Below are positions 22,235-30,651 of a stretch of DNA of 64,000 nucleotides, piece after piece. The notes under the pieces were generated by a model. The model did no database searches. It saw nothing but the letters and a program-made list of their open reading frames with translations, and was not told the origin of the DNA. Both the position numbers and the translations under genes were made by a program. How positions within the stretch are numbered: the first letter of the stretch is position 1; each line of letters opens with the position of its first letter. The DNA comes from Cupriavidus pauculus. GTDB lineage: Bacteria > Pseudomonadota > Gammaproteobacteria > Burkholderiales > Burkholderiaceae. The stretch covers positions 1,488,001 to 1,552,000 of the forward strand of contig NZ_CP033970.1 of NCBI RefSeq assembly GCF_003854935.1, written 5' to 3'.

Positions 22235-23641
22235 ATGAAAACAATTCAGACCGACGTGGCAGTGATTGGCGCGGGAACGGCCGGCCTGGCCGCCTACCGC
22301 GCCGCCATCGAAGCCGGCAAGCGCGCCGTGATCATCGAGGGTGGCGAGTACGGCACCACCTGTGCCCGCGTGGGCTGCATGCCGTCGAAGCTGCTGATCG
22401 CCGCCGCCGAGGCCGCCCACGAGGCGCGCCACACCGCCCCGTTTGGCGTCCATGTCGATGGCCCGGTGCGCGTGGACGGCCGCGAGGTCATGCAGCGCGT
22501 GCGCAGCGAGCGCGACCGCTTTGTCGGCTTCGTGGTGCGCGGCGTGGAGAATATTCCCGAGGCAGACCGCCTGCGCGGCCACGCCTACTTCATCGACAAC
22601 ACCATCCTGCAAGTAGGCAGCGACACCGTGGTGCGCGCCAGCCGCGTGGTCATCGCCACGGGTTCGCGCCCGGCCGTGCCGCAGCCGTTCGCGGTCTTCG
22701 GCGACCGCCTGATCATCAACGACGACGTGTTTGCCTGGGATGACCTGCCCGCCAGCGTGGCGGTCTTCGGCCCCGGCGTGATCGGGCTGGAACTGGGCCA
22801 GGCGCTGTCCCGGCTGGGCGTGCGGGTGCGCGTGTTCGGCGTGGGCGGCGGCGTGGGCCCGCTGACGGACCCGGACGTGCGGGCCTATGCCGCACAGGCG
22901 TTCCAAGGCGAATTCTCGCTGCTGCCCGACGCGAACGTCGTCGACATGCGCCGCGAAGGCGACGAGGCCGTGCTGACGTTCGACGACGAGACTGGCACCA
23001 GGGTGACCGAACGCTTTGCATACGTGCTGGCCGCCACGGGCCGCCGGCCGAACGTCGATACGCTGCAGATCGAGAACACTGCCCTGGTGCTGGACGCCCG
23101 CGGCGTGCCGGTCTTCGATCCGGTGACGCTGCAGTGTGGCGACGCGCCCGTGTTCATCGCCGGCGACGCCAACAACGTGCTGCCGCTGCTGCACGAGGCC
23201 GCCGACGAGGGCCGCATTGCCGGCGAGAACGCCGCGCACTGGCCCAAGCTGCGCCCGCTCAAGCGCCGCGCGCCCATCGCCGTGGTGTTCTCGGACCCGC
23301 AGATCGCCATGGTCGGCAAGCGCTTTGCCGACCTGACCCAGGGCAGCTTTGTCACCGGCGAGGTCAGCTTCGAGGACCAGGGCCGCAGCCGCGTGATGCT
23401 GAAGAACCGGGGGCTGATGCACGTGTACGCGGACCGCGCCACGGGCCGCTTCCTGGGGGCCGAATGGATGGGCCCGCGCGCCGAGAACATCGCGCACCTG
23501 CTGGCGTGGTCGTACCAGCAGGGCCTGACCATCGCCGACATGCTGGCGATGCCGTTCTACCACCCGGTGGTGGAAGAGGGCCTGCGCACCGCGCTGCGCG
23601 ATGCCCAAGCGCAGCTGACGCAACTCAAGGCCGCGGCCTGA
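22235..23641 (+). CDS. Dihydrolipoyl dehydrogenase-like NAD(P)H:disulfide oxidoreductase
   Basis: 468 aa, class I pyridine nucleotide-disulfide oxidoreductase. VIGAGTAGLAA binds FAD; the redox pair is in GTTCARVGCMPSK (Cx4C); VFGPGVIGLELGQAL is the NAD site; FIAGDANN binds FAD; and the C-terminal FYHPVVEEGLR has the His-Glu pair that activates the thiol. The second CxxxxC half fits lipoamide or mycothione-like reductases, but no E2/E3 partner genes are near. Since it lies 190 bp after the Prx-Grx gene, a supporting role in peroxide or thiol homeostasis is more likely than a role in pyruvate dehydrogenase. Confidence 0.87.
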   Translation: MKTIQTDVAVIGAGTAGLAAYRAAIEAGKRAVIIEGGEYGTTCARVGCMPSKLLIAAAEAAHEARHTAPFGVHVDGPVRVDGREVMQRVRSERDRFVGFVVRGVENIPEADRLRGHAYFIDNTILQVGSDTVVRASRVVIATGSRPAVPQPFAVFGDRLIINDDVFAWDDLPASVAVFGPGVIGLELGQALSRLGVRVRVFGVGGGVGPLTDPDVRAYAAQAFQGEFSLLPDANVVDMRREGDEAVLTFDDETGTRVTERFAYVLAATGRRPNVDTLQIENTALVLDARGVPVFDPVTLQCGDAPVFIAGDANNVLPLLHEAADEGRIAGENAAHWPKLRPLKRRAPIAVVFSDPQIAMVGKRFADLTQGSFVTGEVSFEDQGRSRVMLKNRGLMHVYADRATGRFLGAEWMGPRAENIAHLLAWSYQQGLTIADMLAMPFYHPVVEEGLRTALRDAQAQLTQLKAAA

Positions 23642-23721
23642 TCGCAGCGTGACGGGGCAGGGCGGGGCTGGGCGGGGCGGTGGGGCGGGAATCTCCGGCC
23701 GCCCGGCCGATCGAACGGCCT

Positions 23722-24273
23722 ATGGAACCGACTCCCGTCCCCCGTTTTTCCTTGTCCCGCTGGATCGCGCCGGCGCTGCTCGTCGCCATCGCCTGGGCCG
23801 CGTGGCCGTGGCTGGCGCCGGCCATCGACCGGATGATCTACGCGGCCCGGCTGTCCGCGCAGCCCGCGCCGACGTCGCTGCCCGTGCCGGTGCAGGGCGT
23901 ATCGCGCAAGGCGCTGCGCGATACCTGGGGCGGCGCCCGCAGCGGGGGCCGCAAGCACGAAGGCATCGACATCTTCGCCAGCCGGGGCCGGCCGGTGCTG
24001 TCCGCCACCGAGGGCATCGTCACGCGGGTCGGCACCAACCGGCTGGGCGGCAACGTGGTCTGGGTGATGGGGCCGGGGCGGCAGATGCACTATTACGCCC
24101 ACCTGGACGGCTACGCGCCGATCCGCGCCGGCGACCGCGTGGCGCCCGGCACCCCGCTGGGCTACGTCGGCGACACCGGCAACGCGCGGGGCACGCCGCC
24201 GCACCTGCACTACGGCGTCTATGGCGCGGGCGGCGCGATCAATCCCTATCCGCTGCTGACGGCTTCGCCATGA
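23722..24273 (+). CDS. M23-family (LytM) peptidoglycan metallopeptidase
   Basis: 183 aa from ATG 23722 (GTG 23680 is the alternative; neither has a strong ribosome site). A short cytoplasmic start is followed by one membrane anchor ([20 protein letters not shown]). The catalytic LytM domain is complete: KHEGIDIF gives HxxxD, YYAHL the third His and HLHYG the HxH. It likely cleaves peptidoglycan cross-bridges in the periplasm or serves as an M23 cell-wall remodeller. Its 3' end overlaps the converging YbhN-like gene by 35 bp. Confidence 0.88.
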   Translation: MEPTPVPRFSLSRWIAPALLVAIAWAAWPWLAPAIDRMIYAARLSAQPAPTSLPVPVQGVSRKALRDTWGGARSGGRKHEGIDIFASRGRPVLSATEGIVTRVGTNRLGGNVVWVMGPGRQMHYYAHLDGYAPIRAGDRVAPGTPLGYVGDTGNARGTPPHLHYGVYGAGGAINPYPLLTASP

Positions 24274-25258
24274 AGTCGCCGCGCGGCTTGGCCTCCACCG
24301 CGCCGGCCCGGGCGCCGCGCAGTTCCATCCACGCATAGGCTGCCGATGCGATGACCATCGGCAGCAGGTAGTACAGCGCGCGGTAGGCGATCAGCGCCGC
24401 CACCACCACATGCTCCGGCGCCACCGGGCGCAACATCACCACGAACACCGCTTCCAGCACGCCGATGCCGGCCGGGATATGCGCCAGCGCGCCGGCCACG
24501 GCGCCCACCAGCAGCGCGCCCAGCGCCTGCCAGAGCGTCACCTCCTTGGGCAGCAGCAGGTTCAGGATGCTGGCCAGCACGATCCAGTTGGTCACCGACA
24601 GCGCGTTCTGCAGCAGCGCGAACCGGAAGCCGGGCAGCCGGAACACGTGCCGCTTGAAGCGGATGCTGCGCGTCCTGGCCTTGGCGCAGGCCAGCCAGTA
24701 GCCCAGCCCGCAGGCCAGCATCAGTACGCCCAGCGCGCGCAGCATCCACGGCGTGATGCCCCAGTCGGCCGGCAGCGTCGGCGGCATCGCCGTCAGCACC
24801 ACGCCCGCCAGCAGCATGTAGCCCGTCCAGTTGGTGATGATGGCGATGGTGTAGATGCCCGCCACCTGCGACCCGCTGACGTTGGCGCGCGAATAGAGCC
24901 GCAGCCGCATGCCCAGCCCGCCGATCATCGCCCCCACGTTCAGGTTGAACACGTAGGCGATGAACGCGATGACCATCACGCGCGGCGCGGACAGGTGGTG
25001 GCCGGTGTAGCGGCGCCCCAGGATGTCGAACGACGCATGCAGCGCGAAGCTGACGCACGCCAGCCCCACCACCGGCAGCAGCGTGGCCACGTTGTAGGCT
25101 TTCAGCGACTGCCAGACCTGCGGCCAATCCACGCCGCTGAGGCTGCGGTAGATCAGGTACACGACCACCGCCACGAACGCGATGCCGAGCACGCGCTTGA
25201 CGATGGACCAGCGGATGCCGCGCCGCAGCGAGCGGCGGAGGTTGGTGGACGTCGTCAT
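24239..25258 (-). CDS. ybhN: YbhN-like (UPF0104/lysylphosphatidylglycerol synthase TM) membrane protein
   Basis: 339 aa with about eight hydrophobic segments in the flippase-like arrangement of UPF0104 ([54 protein letters not shown]). The IPAGIGVLE stretch is the family signature. Proteins of this family are related to the flippase half of MprF and are thought to move lipids or polyprenyl-linked molecules. It overlaps the ClsB-like gene by 4 bases (ATGA), which indicates translational coupling; the same pair occurs in enterobacteria as clsB-ybhN. Confidence 0.85.
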   Translation of the reverse strand: MTTSTNLRRSLRRGIRWSIVKRVLGIAFVAVVVYLIYRSLSGVDWPQVWQSLKAYNVATLLPVVGLACVSFALHASFDILGRRYTGHHLSAPRVMVIAFIAYVFNLNVGAMIGGLGMRLRLYSRANVSGSQVAGIYTIAIITNWTGYMLLAGVVLTAMPPTLPADWGITPWMLRALGVLMLACGLGYWLACAKARTRSIRFKRHVFRLPGFRFALLQNALSVTNWIVLASILNLLLPKEVTLWQALGALLVGAVAGALAHIPAGIGVLEAVFVVMLRPVAPEHVVVAALIAYRALYYLLPMVIASAAYAWMELRGARAGAVEAKPRGDFMAKPSAADRD

Positions 25259-26526
25259 GGGCCATCCCCTTGCACGCGCTGCACGGGCGGCACGGGCCGC
25301 ACCGGCATCGCGGCGGATTGCTCGGCCGGCGTGGGCACCTCGGGCGCCACCAGCCGGGGGGTATGCGCGGGCAGCCATCCCGCCCAGGCGGGAAACTTGC
25401 GCAAGAAGTGGAAGATCACCGGCGTGGCGATGCGGTGCCACCAGCGGCCATGGGCGTGGTCCGCCGCTGACACCTCGGTGCAACTCCGCGACATCAGCCC
25501 GCGCAGGTTGTGCTTGAGCGTGGCGACGAACTCCGCATCGCGGATGATCAGGTTGGCCTCCAGGTTCAGCGACAGGCTCAGCGGGTCGAGGTTGCTCGAT
25601 CCCACCGTGGCCCAGTCGTCGTCGACCACGGCCACCTTGCTGTGGTTCGGCCGCTCGCAGTATTCGAAGATCCGCACGCCCGCTTCGCGCAACCGGGCAT
25701 AGAGCATGTCCACCGTGCGCTTGACCCACAGCATGTCGGGCCGGCCCTGCAGGATCAGGCACACGTCCACGCCGCGCCCGGCCGCCGCGCAGATTGCTTC
25801 CAGCAGCCGGTAGCCGGGCAGGAAGTAGGCGTTGGCGATGATCACCTCGCGCCGCGCGGCGCGGATCGCCATCAGGTAATGGCGCTCGATGTCGTTGCGG
25901 TGGTCCTGGTTGTCGCGCGTGACCAGCAGCGCCGCGCCGGCCAGCGCCGGGTCGTAGCCGTCGCCCGCGCCCGGACGCGGCAGCCGGCGGCGCCGGCGCG
26001 CGTGGGGGCCGGTGGCGCCGGCATCGATCGCTTCGAGCATGAAGCTGTGGATGACCTGCGCGGCCGGGCCGTGCACTTCCACCGCGTAGTCCTGCTTGGA
26101 CAGCGGGCTGGCCTTGACCAGATGCTCGACCGACAGGTTGATGCCGCCGACGAATGCCAGCGACGCGTCCACGGCCACGAGCTTGCGGTGCAGCCGGCGG
26201 AACAGGTTGGTGCGCTTGCCAAGCAGCCGCCGGCCCGGCGAGAACAGGCGCAGCACCACGCCGGCCTCGGTCAGCCGCGCGATGTAGTCGGTCGACAGGT
26301 CAGCCGTGCCGAAGCCGTCGACGGTCAGCGCCACCTGCACGCCGCGGCGCGCGGCGCGGGCCAGCGCGTCGGCCAACTGGTTGCCGACGTCATCCTCGAA
26401 CAGGATGAACGTTTCCAGCAGTACGGTGGCGCGGGCGGCGTCGATGGCGGCGATCAGGCGGGGGAAGTATTCCTCGCCGTTTTCCAGCAGCCGGAACCGG
26501 TTTCCGGTAGTCCATTCGTATTTCAT
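25255..26526 (-). CDS. clsB: Cardiolipin synthase B-like phospholipase D family protein
   Basis: 423 aa from ATG 26526 (TTG 26535 possible). Two HKD motifs are visible: HRKLVAVDASLAFVGG near residue 115 and HSKVAVVDDDWATVGS near 300, the phosphatidyl-transferase pair. The start (FRLLENGEEYFPRLIAAIDA, ILFEDDVGNQLADAL) is characteristic of ClsB. No N-terminal membrane segment is present, as in ClsB. It should form cardiolipin by transphosphatidylation. A Pro/Ala-rich C-terminal tail of about 35 residues is extra. Translationally coupled to the YbhN-like gene. Confidence 0.88.
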   Translation of the reverse strand: MKYEWTTGNRFRLLENGEEYFPRLIAAIDAARATVLLETFILFEDDVGNQLADALARAARRGVQVALTVDGFGTADLSTDYIARLTEAGVVLRLFSPGRRLLGKRTNLFRRLHRKLVAVDASLAFVGGINLSVEHLVKASPLSKQDYAVEVHGPAAQVIHSFMLEAIDAGATGPHARRRRRLPRPGAGDGYDPALAGAALLVTRDNQDHRNDIERHYLMAIRAARREVIIANAYFLPGYRLLEAICAAAGRGVDVCLILQGRPDMLWVKRTVDMLYARLREAGVRIFEYCERPNHSKVAVVDDDWATVGSSNLDPLSLSLNLEANLIIRDAEFVATLKHNLRGLMSRSCTEVSAADHAHGRWWHRIATPVIFHFLRKFPAWAGWLPAHTPRLVAPEVPTPAEQSAAMPVRPVPPVQRVQGDGP

Positions 26527-26717
26527 TTCCGGCAACTAGCACGATTGATGCCTGCCGCGCCGCCTGCGTCCGGCGGGCGTTCCCGCCCCGCCGTGGTGGA
26601 AAACGCGCTGCCCGAACGGGCGTGCCATGTAGGAATTGCCCGGCTGGCAGGCAGGGCCGGCCCCTTGCTATCCTGAAGTGAAGACATCGCCCCCGCACCC
26701 GACAAGAGGAGAGCACC

Positions 26718-27575
26718 ATGTGCCGTTGGCTGGCCTATTCGGGCCGCTCCGTGCCGCTAGAGGCCGTACTGTTCCAGCCCGAGCATTCGCTGATCGACCA
26801 GAGCCTGAACGCCCGCCTGGGCCATACCACCACCAATGGCGACGGTTTTGGCGTCGGCTGGTACGGCCGGCATTCCGAACTCCCGTTCCGCTACCGCTGC
26901 CTGCATCCGGCCTGGAGCGACACCAACCTGCGCGAGGCCGCCCGGGCCGTGCGCGCCCCGCTGTTTGTGGCGCACGTGCGCGCGGCCACCGGCACGCCCA
27001 CGCAGGAGACCAACTGCCACCCGTTCCGCTTTGGCCGCTGGCTGTTTGCCCACAACGGGCTGATCCGCGAATATCCGCTGCTGCGGCGCGACCTGATGAT
27101 GTCCGTGGCGCCGCACCTGTTCCGCTGGATCGAAGGCTCGACCGATTCCGAGGTGATGTTCTTCCTGGCGCTGACCTTCGGGCTGGAACGCGATCCGCAG
27201 GGCGCGCTGGAGCAGATGGCGGGCCTGATCGAGGAGGTCGGCCGCCGGCACGACGTGGCATCGCCGCTCAACATGACCGTCTGCGTGACCGACGGCCAGC
27301 AGATCGTGGCGGCGCGCTATTCCAGCGAGCGCGATTCGCGGTCGCTGTTCCACAGCACGTCGTTCCGGCAGTTGCGGGCGCTGTACCCCGAGGACCCGCG
27401 TATCATCGCCGCCGGTGACGACGCCTTCCTGGTGCTGTCCGAGCCGCTGATCGACGTGCAGGGCGTGTGGGAGGAAATTCCCGAGGCGACCATCCTGGTG
27501 GCGCGCGGCGGCCAGATCCAGCAGCGCTGCTTTGAACCCCGGCTGCCGGACATGAACATCGCCCAGCGCGCGTGA
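26718..27575 (+). CDS. Class II glutamine amidotransferase (YafJ/EgtC-like)
   Basis: 285 aa. Cys2 directly after Met is the Ntn nucleophile (MCRWLAYSG). Family features include HTTTNGDGFGVGWYG, LFVAHVRAATGTPTQETNCH and the Asn-Gly pair AHNGLIREY. Good AAGAGGAGAGCACC site before the ATG. These proteins hydrolyse the gamma-amide of Gln or a related gamma-glutamyl bond; in EgtC-type members the substrate is an ergothioneine precursor, but no egt genes are nearby. Its stop is immediately followed by the operator/promoter of the TetR gene. Confidence 0.9.
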   Translation: MCRWLAYSGRSVPLEAVLFQPEHSLIDQSLNARLGHTTTNGDGFGVGWYGRHSELPFRYRCLHPAWSDTNLREAARAVRAPLFVAHVRAATGTPTQETNCHPFRFGRWLFAHNGLIREYPLLRRDLMMSVAPHLFRWIEGSTDSEVMFFLALTFGLERDPQGALEQMAGLIEEVGRRHDVASPLNMTVCVTDGQQIVAARYSSERDSRSLFHSTSFRQLRALYPEDPRIIAAGDDAFLVLSEPLIDVQGVWEEIPEATILVARGGQIQQRCFEPRLPDMNIAQRA

Positions 27576-27576
27576 A

Positions 27577-27598
27577 AGACAGACCTGTCTCCTATAAT
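27577..27598 (+). promoter_or_regulatory. TetR gene operator and -10 element
   Basis: AGACAG-AC-CTGTCT (27577-27590), a perfect 6-bp inverted repeat, lies in the spacer just before a consensus TATAAT (27593-27598). The -35 (around 27570-27575) is poor. A repressor bound here would block the promoter, fitting autorepression by the TetR protein encoded 35 bp downstream. Same word as at 18505-18518. Confidence 0.65.
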
Positions 27599-27632
27599 GG
27601 CGGGTATCCAGCCTCTTACTCAATAGACCGCC

Positions 27633-28205
27633 ATGGCCACCCCTTCCGCCCGCGAGCGCATTCTCGATACCGCCGCACGGCTGTTCTACCGCGACGGCTA
27701 CCGCGCCACGGGCATCGACCGCATCATTGCCGAGTCGGGCGTGGCGAAGATGTCGCTATATCGCCACTTTCCGTCGAAGAACGACCTGATCTTCGAATAC
27801 CTGCAGCGGCGCCATGCGTTCTGGATGGACTGGTTCGAGGCGGGCGTGCGGCAGCGGCTGGCCGCGCGGGCCAACCTCGACGTGCTGGCCGATACGCTGG
27901 GCGAGTGGTTCGGCACCGACGACTTCCGCGGCTGCGCGTTCATCAACATGGTGGCCGAGTCGGGCGGCGGCGCCGGCGACGACCACCGGCTGCTGGAGCA
28001 GGCCGTGTCGCACAAGGCGTCGCTGCAGCGCTTCGTGGCCGCCGTGGCGGCCGAACTGGGACTGCGCCAGCCCGACGAGGTGGCGCAAGAGGCCATCCTG
28101 ACCATCGAAGGCATGATCGTCCGCGCCCAGACCACCCACGATGCGGCGGTCGTGGCGGCGGGACGACGCTCGCTGGCCCGGCTTCATGCCGCTTACGCCA
28201 CCTGA
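27633..28205 (+). CDS. TetR-family regulator (probable autorepressor)
   Basis: 190 aa. HTH: GIDRIIAESGVAKMSLYRHF then PSKNDLIFEYL. The C-terminal helical domain contains GCAFINMVAES, typical of the TetR_C subgroup that often regulates genes for hydrolases and NTF2-like proteins. Its promoter carries AGACAGACCTGTCT, and the DUF1348 gene at 18582 carries two copies of AGACAGATCTGTCT-like sites, so both are probably in its regulon. Ligand unknown. The following OpgC gene lies 121 bp downstream in the same direction. Confidence 0.9.
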   Translation: MATPSARERILDTAARLFYRDGYRATGIDRIIAESGVAKMSLYRHFPSKNDLIFEYLQRRHAFWMDWFEAGVRQRLAARANLDVLADTLGEWFGTDDFRGCAFINMVAESGGGAGDDHRLLEQAVSHKASLQRFVAAVAAELGLRQPDEVAQEAILTIEGMIVRAQTTHDAAVVAAGRRSLARLHAAYAT

Positions 28206-28326
28206 CAACATCGCGTAACGCGCTGAAACACTGCCATACAAGGTAAACCCTGAGGTCACGGTAAGATGCGGGCCGTGATTGCCGCGTGGCGCCCTGGGCT
28301 GCCGGCAAGCCTTGGGAAGCCCTTCC

Positions 28327-29490
28327 TTGAACGCAGTGAACAACAACCAGCGGCGCACCGAGATCGACCTGATTCGCGGGATCGCGCTGCTCTTCATCGT
28401 GGTCGATCACGTCAATGGCAGCGTGCTGGCCGACTACACGATCCGCAATTTCCAGCTCTTCGACGCCGCCGAGGTGTTCGTCTTCCTGGCCGGCTATTCG
28501 GCCGGCGCCGCGTATCTGGCGATGGAGGCCCGCCACGGCGCCAGCGCCGCGCGTCGCCGCCTGCGCCGCCGTAGCTGGGAAATCTACCAGGCGTTCGTGC
28601 TGACCGGCGTGCTGATGCTGCTGTTCGGCCTTGTGCTGGCGATGTGCCGCATCCCCGCGCCAGCCGTGCGCGCCACCGAGGCGCTCGATTTCATGGCGCA
28701 GCCGCTGGCCACCGTGCTGGAGGTGATCGGGCTGGCGCGCCAGCCGTTCGTGTCCGACGTGCTGCCGATGTACGCGGTGTTCATCGGCCTGGCCCCGCTG
28801 GCCATCCGCTGGGCGCGCGCACAGCCGCTGGCGTTCATCTGCGGCAGCGTGGCGCTGTGGATCATGTCGCCGACGCTGCTGCCGCTGCTGCCCAGCAGCG
28901 AACCGCGCGGCTGGAGCTTCAACCCGTTCGCCTGGCAGTTGATGTTCGGTATGGGCCTGCTGGCCCGGCTGCGGCCCGACTTTGTGCTGCCGCAGCAGGC
29001 GCTGGTACGCCGCGCCTGCACGGCCGGCGCCGTGGTCGTGGCGCTGGTCTGCATGGCGGCCGCCTACCTTTGGATGCGTCCGCACCTGTACGAAGCCTGG
29101 CTGCCCGCGTGGATTCCGGCCATGGCCTTTCCGCTGCCCAAGCAAAGCCTGGCGGCGCTGCGCGTGGTCAGCTTCCTGGGGCTGGCATGGCTGGTCTACC
29201 TGGCCGTGCGCGCCGGCTGGATCGCCCGGCTGGCGCGTTTCATGGGCCCGGTGGTGCAGATTGGCCGCCACAGCCTGTTCTGCTTCGTGCTGGGCGCCGT
29301 GGTCTCGGTGGGCATCGAAGGACTGACCTACGGCGTGGCCGGCGGCCGGCCCACGCGCCCCGTCGCCCTGACCGGCGACCTGATCGCCGTGGCGGTGCTG
29401 CTGGTGGTGGGCGGCTGGTACGGCCGCCGCAAGGACGCCCGGAAGATGGCGGCAAAGCAGGCCGCGTCGGCAAAGATGGTGTCGGCGTAG
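28327..29490 (+). CDS. opgC: OpgC-like membrane acyltransferase
   Basis: 387 aa from TTG 28327 (GGAAG 7 bases upstream); GTG 28336 is the other candidate. About ten transmembrane segments. The start (RRTEIDLIRGIALLFIVVDH, then FVFLAGYSAGAAY) matches OpgC-domain proteins, which succinylate osmoregulated periplasmic glucans at the inner membrane. LFCFVLGAVVS near the end is also usual. No opgG/opgH partner is in this window, so it may act on another glucan or stand apart from the biosynthetic genes. Confidence 0.83.
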   Translation: MNAVNNNQRRTEIDLIRGIALLFIVVDHVNGSVLADYTIRNFQLFDAAEVFVFLAGYSAGAAYLAMEARHGASAARRRLRRRSWEIYQAFVLTGVLMLLFGLVLAMCRIPAPAVRATEALDFMAQPLATVLEVIGLARQPFVSDVLPMYAVFIGLAPLAIRWARAQPLAFICGSVALWIMSPTLLPLLPSSEPRGWSFNPFAWQLMFGMGLLARLRPDFVLPQQALVRRACTAGAVVVALVCMAAAYLWMRPHLYEAWLPAWIPAMAFPLPKQSLAALRVVSFLGLAWLVYLAVRAGWIARLARFMGPVVQIGRHSLFCFVLGAVVSVGIEGLTYGVAGGRPTRPVALTGDLIAVAVLLVVGGWYGRRKDARKMAAKQAASAKMVSA

Positions 29491-29502
29491 GGGGCGGTGT
29501 GG

Positions 29503-29628
29503 CTCCCCTCTCCCGCCCGCGGGAGAGGGGTCGGGGGTGAGGGCGTTGAGGATCTGCTTGCCGACAGGTGGCAATTTGAACCGCTGGCCCTCACCCCCGA
29601 CCCCTCTCCCGCGCGCGGGAGAGGGGAG
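29503..29628. repeat. Intergenic inverted-repeat element, copy C
   Basis: 126 bp, CTCCCCTCTCCC...GGGAGAGGGGAG, with a GGATCTGCTTGCCGACAGG centre matching copy A in the same orientation and copy B inverted. It lies between the convergent opgC and catM-like genes, where two-way termination is plausible. Confidence 0.88.
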
Positions 29629-29641
29629 GAAAACCGTTCCC

Positions 29642-30529
29642 CTACGATAGATCGCCTGCCTGCGCCCTGACCCATGCCACGGCGCGCGCCAGTTGCGGCG
29701 ACGTGTCCCCGGCGCGGTAGCTCATGATGACCGGCGAGACAAAGCCGGGGGCGTCGACCGGCACGTAGCGCACGTCGTCCCGATGCAGCCGCTGGACCGA
29801 CGACGGCACCAGCGTGATGCCCAGCCCTGCGGCCACCAGTCCCAGCGCGGTCTGGAGTTCGTTGGCTTCCTGCACCACGCGCGGCTGCAGGCCCTGGGCG
29901 CGGAACAGCGACAGCACGTGGTCGGCGTAGCTGGGCCGGGGGCGGGCCGGATAGAGGATCAGCGGCTGGCGGGCCAGCGATGCGGCGTCGAACGGTCCGG
30001 CCGGCGCGGGCGCGGTCACCGGCATCGCCGCCACCAGCGTCTCGGCCATCACCACCTGCTGGACGATGGCGGCGTCGCCGAACGTCAGTCGGCCGAACGC
30101 CAGATCGATCCGGCCGGACTTCAGCGCTTCGAGCTGCTGGACGGTAATCATCTCGGTCAGCCCGACCTCCACCTCACTGTCGTCGCCGCGCAGCACGCGG
30201 ATCAGCTCCGGCAGCACCCCATACAGTACCGACGGCACGAAGCCGATGCCGAACCAGCGCTTCTCGTTGCGGCCGATGCGCCGCGTCCCTTCCAGCGTTT
30301 CCTCCAGCCGCTGCGTCAGTTGCAGCGATTGCTCCAGCAGGAAGCGCCCCGCCTCGGTCAGCTTCAGCCCCCGCCCGACCCGGTCGAACAGCGGCACGCC
30401 CACCTCTTCCTCGAACTGCCGGATCTGGCGCGACAGCGGCGGCTGCGCCATGTGCAGCTTTTCTGCCGCCCGCGTCACATTGAGTTCCTGGGCAACGGTC
30501 TGGAAATAGCGAAGATGGCGGAGTTCCAT
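29642..30529 (-). CDS. LysR-type regulator of the CatM/BenM/CatR group
   Basis: 295 aa from ATG 30529 (MELRHLRYF); an in-frame start exists at 30556 but lies in the regulatory region. HTH: VTRAAEKLHMAQPPLSRQIR, then FEEEVGVPLFDRVGRGLKLT. Divergent from catB, with an exact ATAC-N7-GTAT site (30555-30569) between the genes. In Acinetobacter and Pseudomonas, CatM/BenM/CatR activate catBC in response to cis,cis-muconate, which is the expected ligand here. Very likely the activator of the catB-catC-bug-pcaD operon. Confidence 0.87.
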   Translation of the reverse strand: MELRHLRYFQTVAQELNVTRAAEKLHMAQPPLSRQIRQFEEEVGVPLFDRVGRGLKLTEAGRFLLEQSLQLTQRLEETLEGTRRIGRNEKRWFGIGFVPSVLYGVLPELIRVLRGDDSEVEVGLTEMITVQQLEALKSGRIDLAFGRLTFGDAAIVQQVVMAETLVAAMPVTAPAPAGPFDAASLARQPLILYPARPRPSYADHVLSLFRAQGLQPRVVQEANELQTALGLVAAGLGITLVPSSVQRLHRDDVRYVPVDAPGFVSPVIMSYRAGDTSPQLARAVAWVRAQAGDLS

Positions 30530-30554
30530 GGCGGGGAGCGGGCAGGGCAGTTGC

Positions 30555-30569
30555 ATACCCGGAAGGTAT
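30555..30569. promoter_or_regulatory. CatM/BenM-type binding site
   Basis: ATAC-CCGGAAG-GTAT matches the known ATAC-N7-GTAT consensus exactly. It is centred about 90 bp upstream of catB and 33 bp from the divergent lysR start. A second ATAC half-site occurs at 30615-30618, in the position where a weaker activation site is expected. Confidence 0.75.
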
Positions 30570-30651
30570 CGATCGAGACATCATCGGTCTTGGACGCACC
30601 AAAGGTCAAGGTCCATACTGCGAGGCAAGAACGCTATTGCATGGAAAAGGT

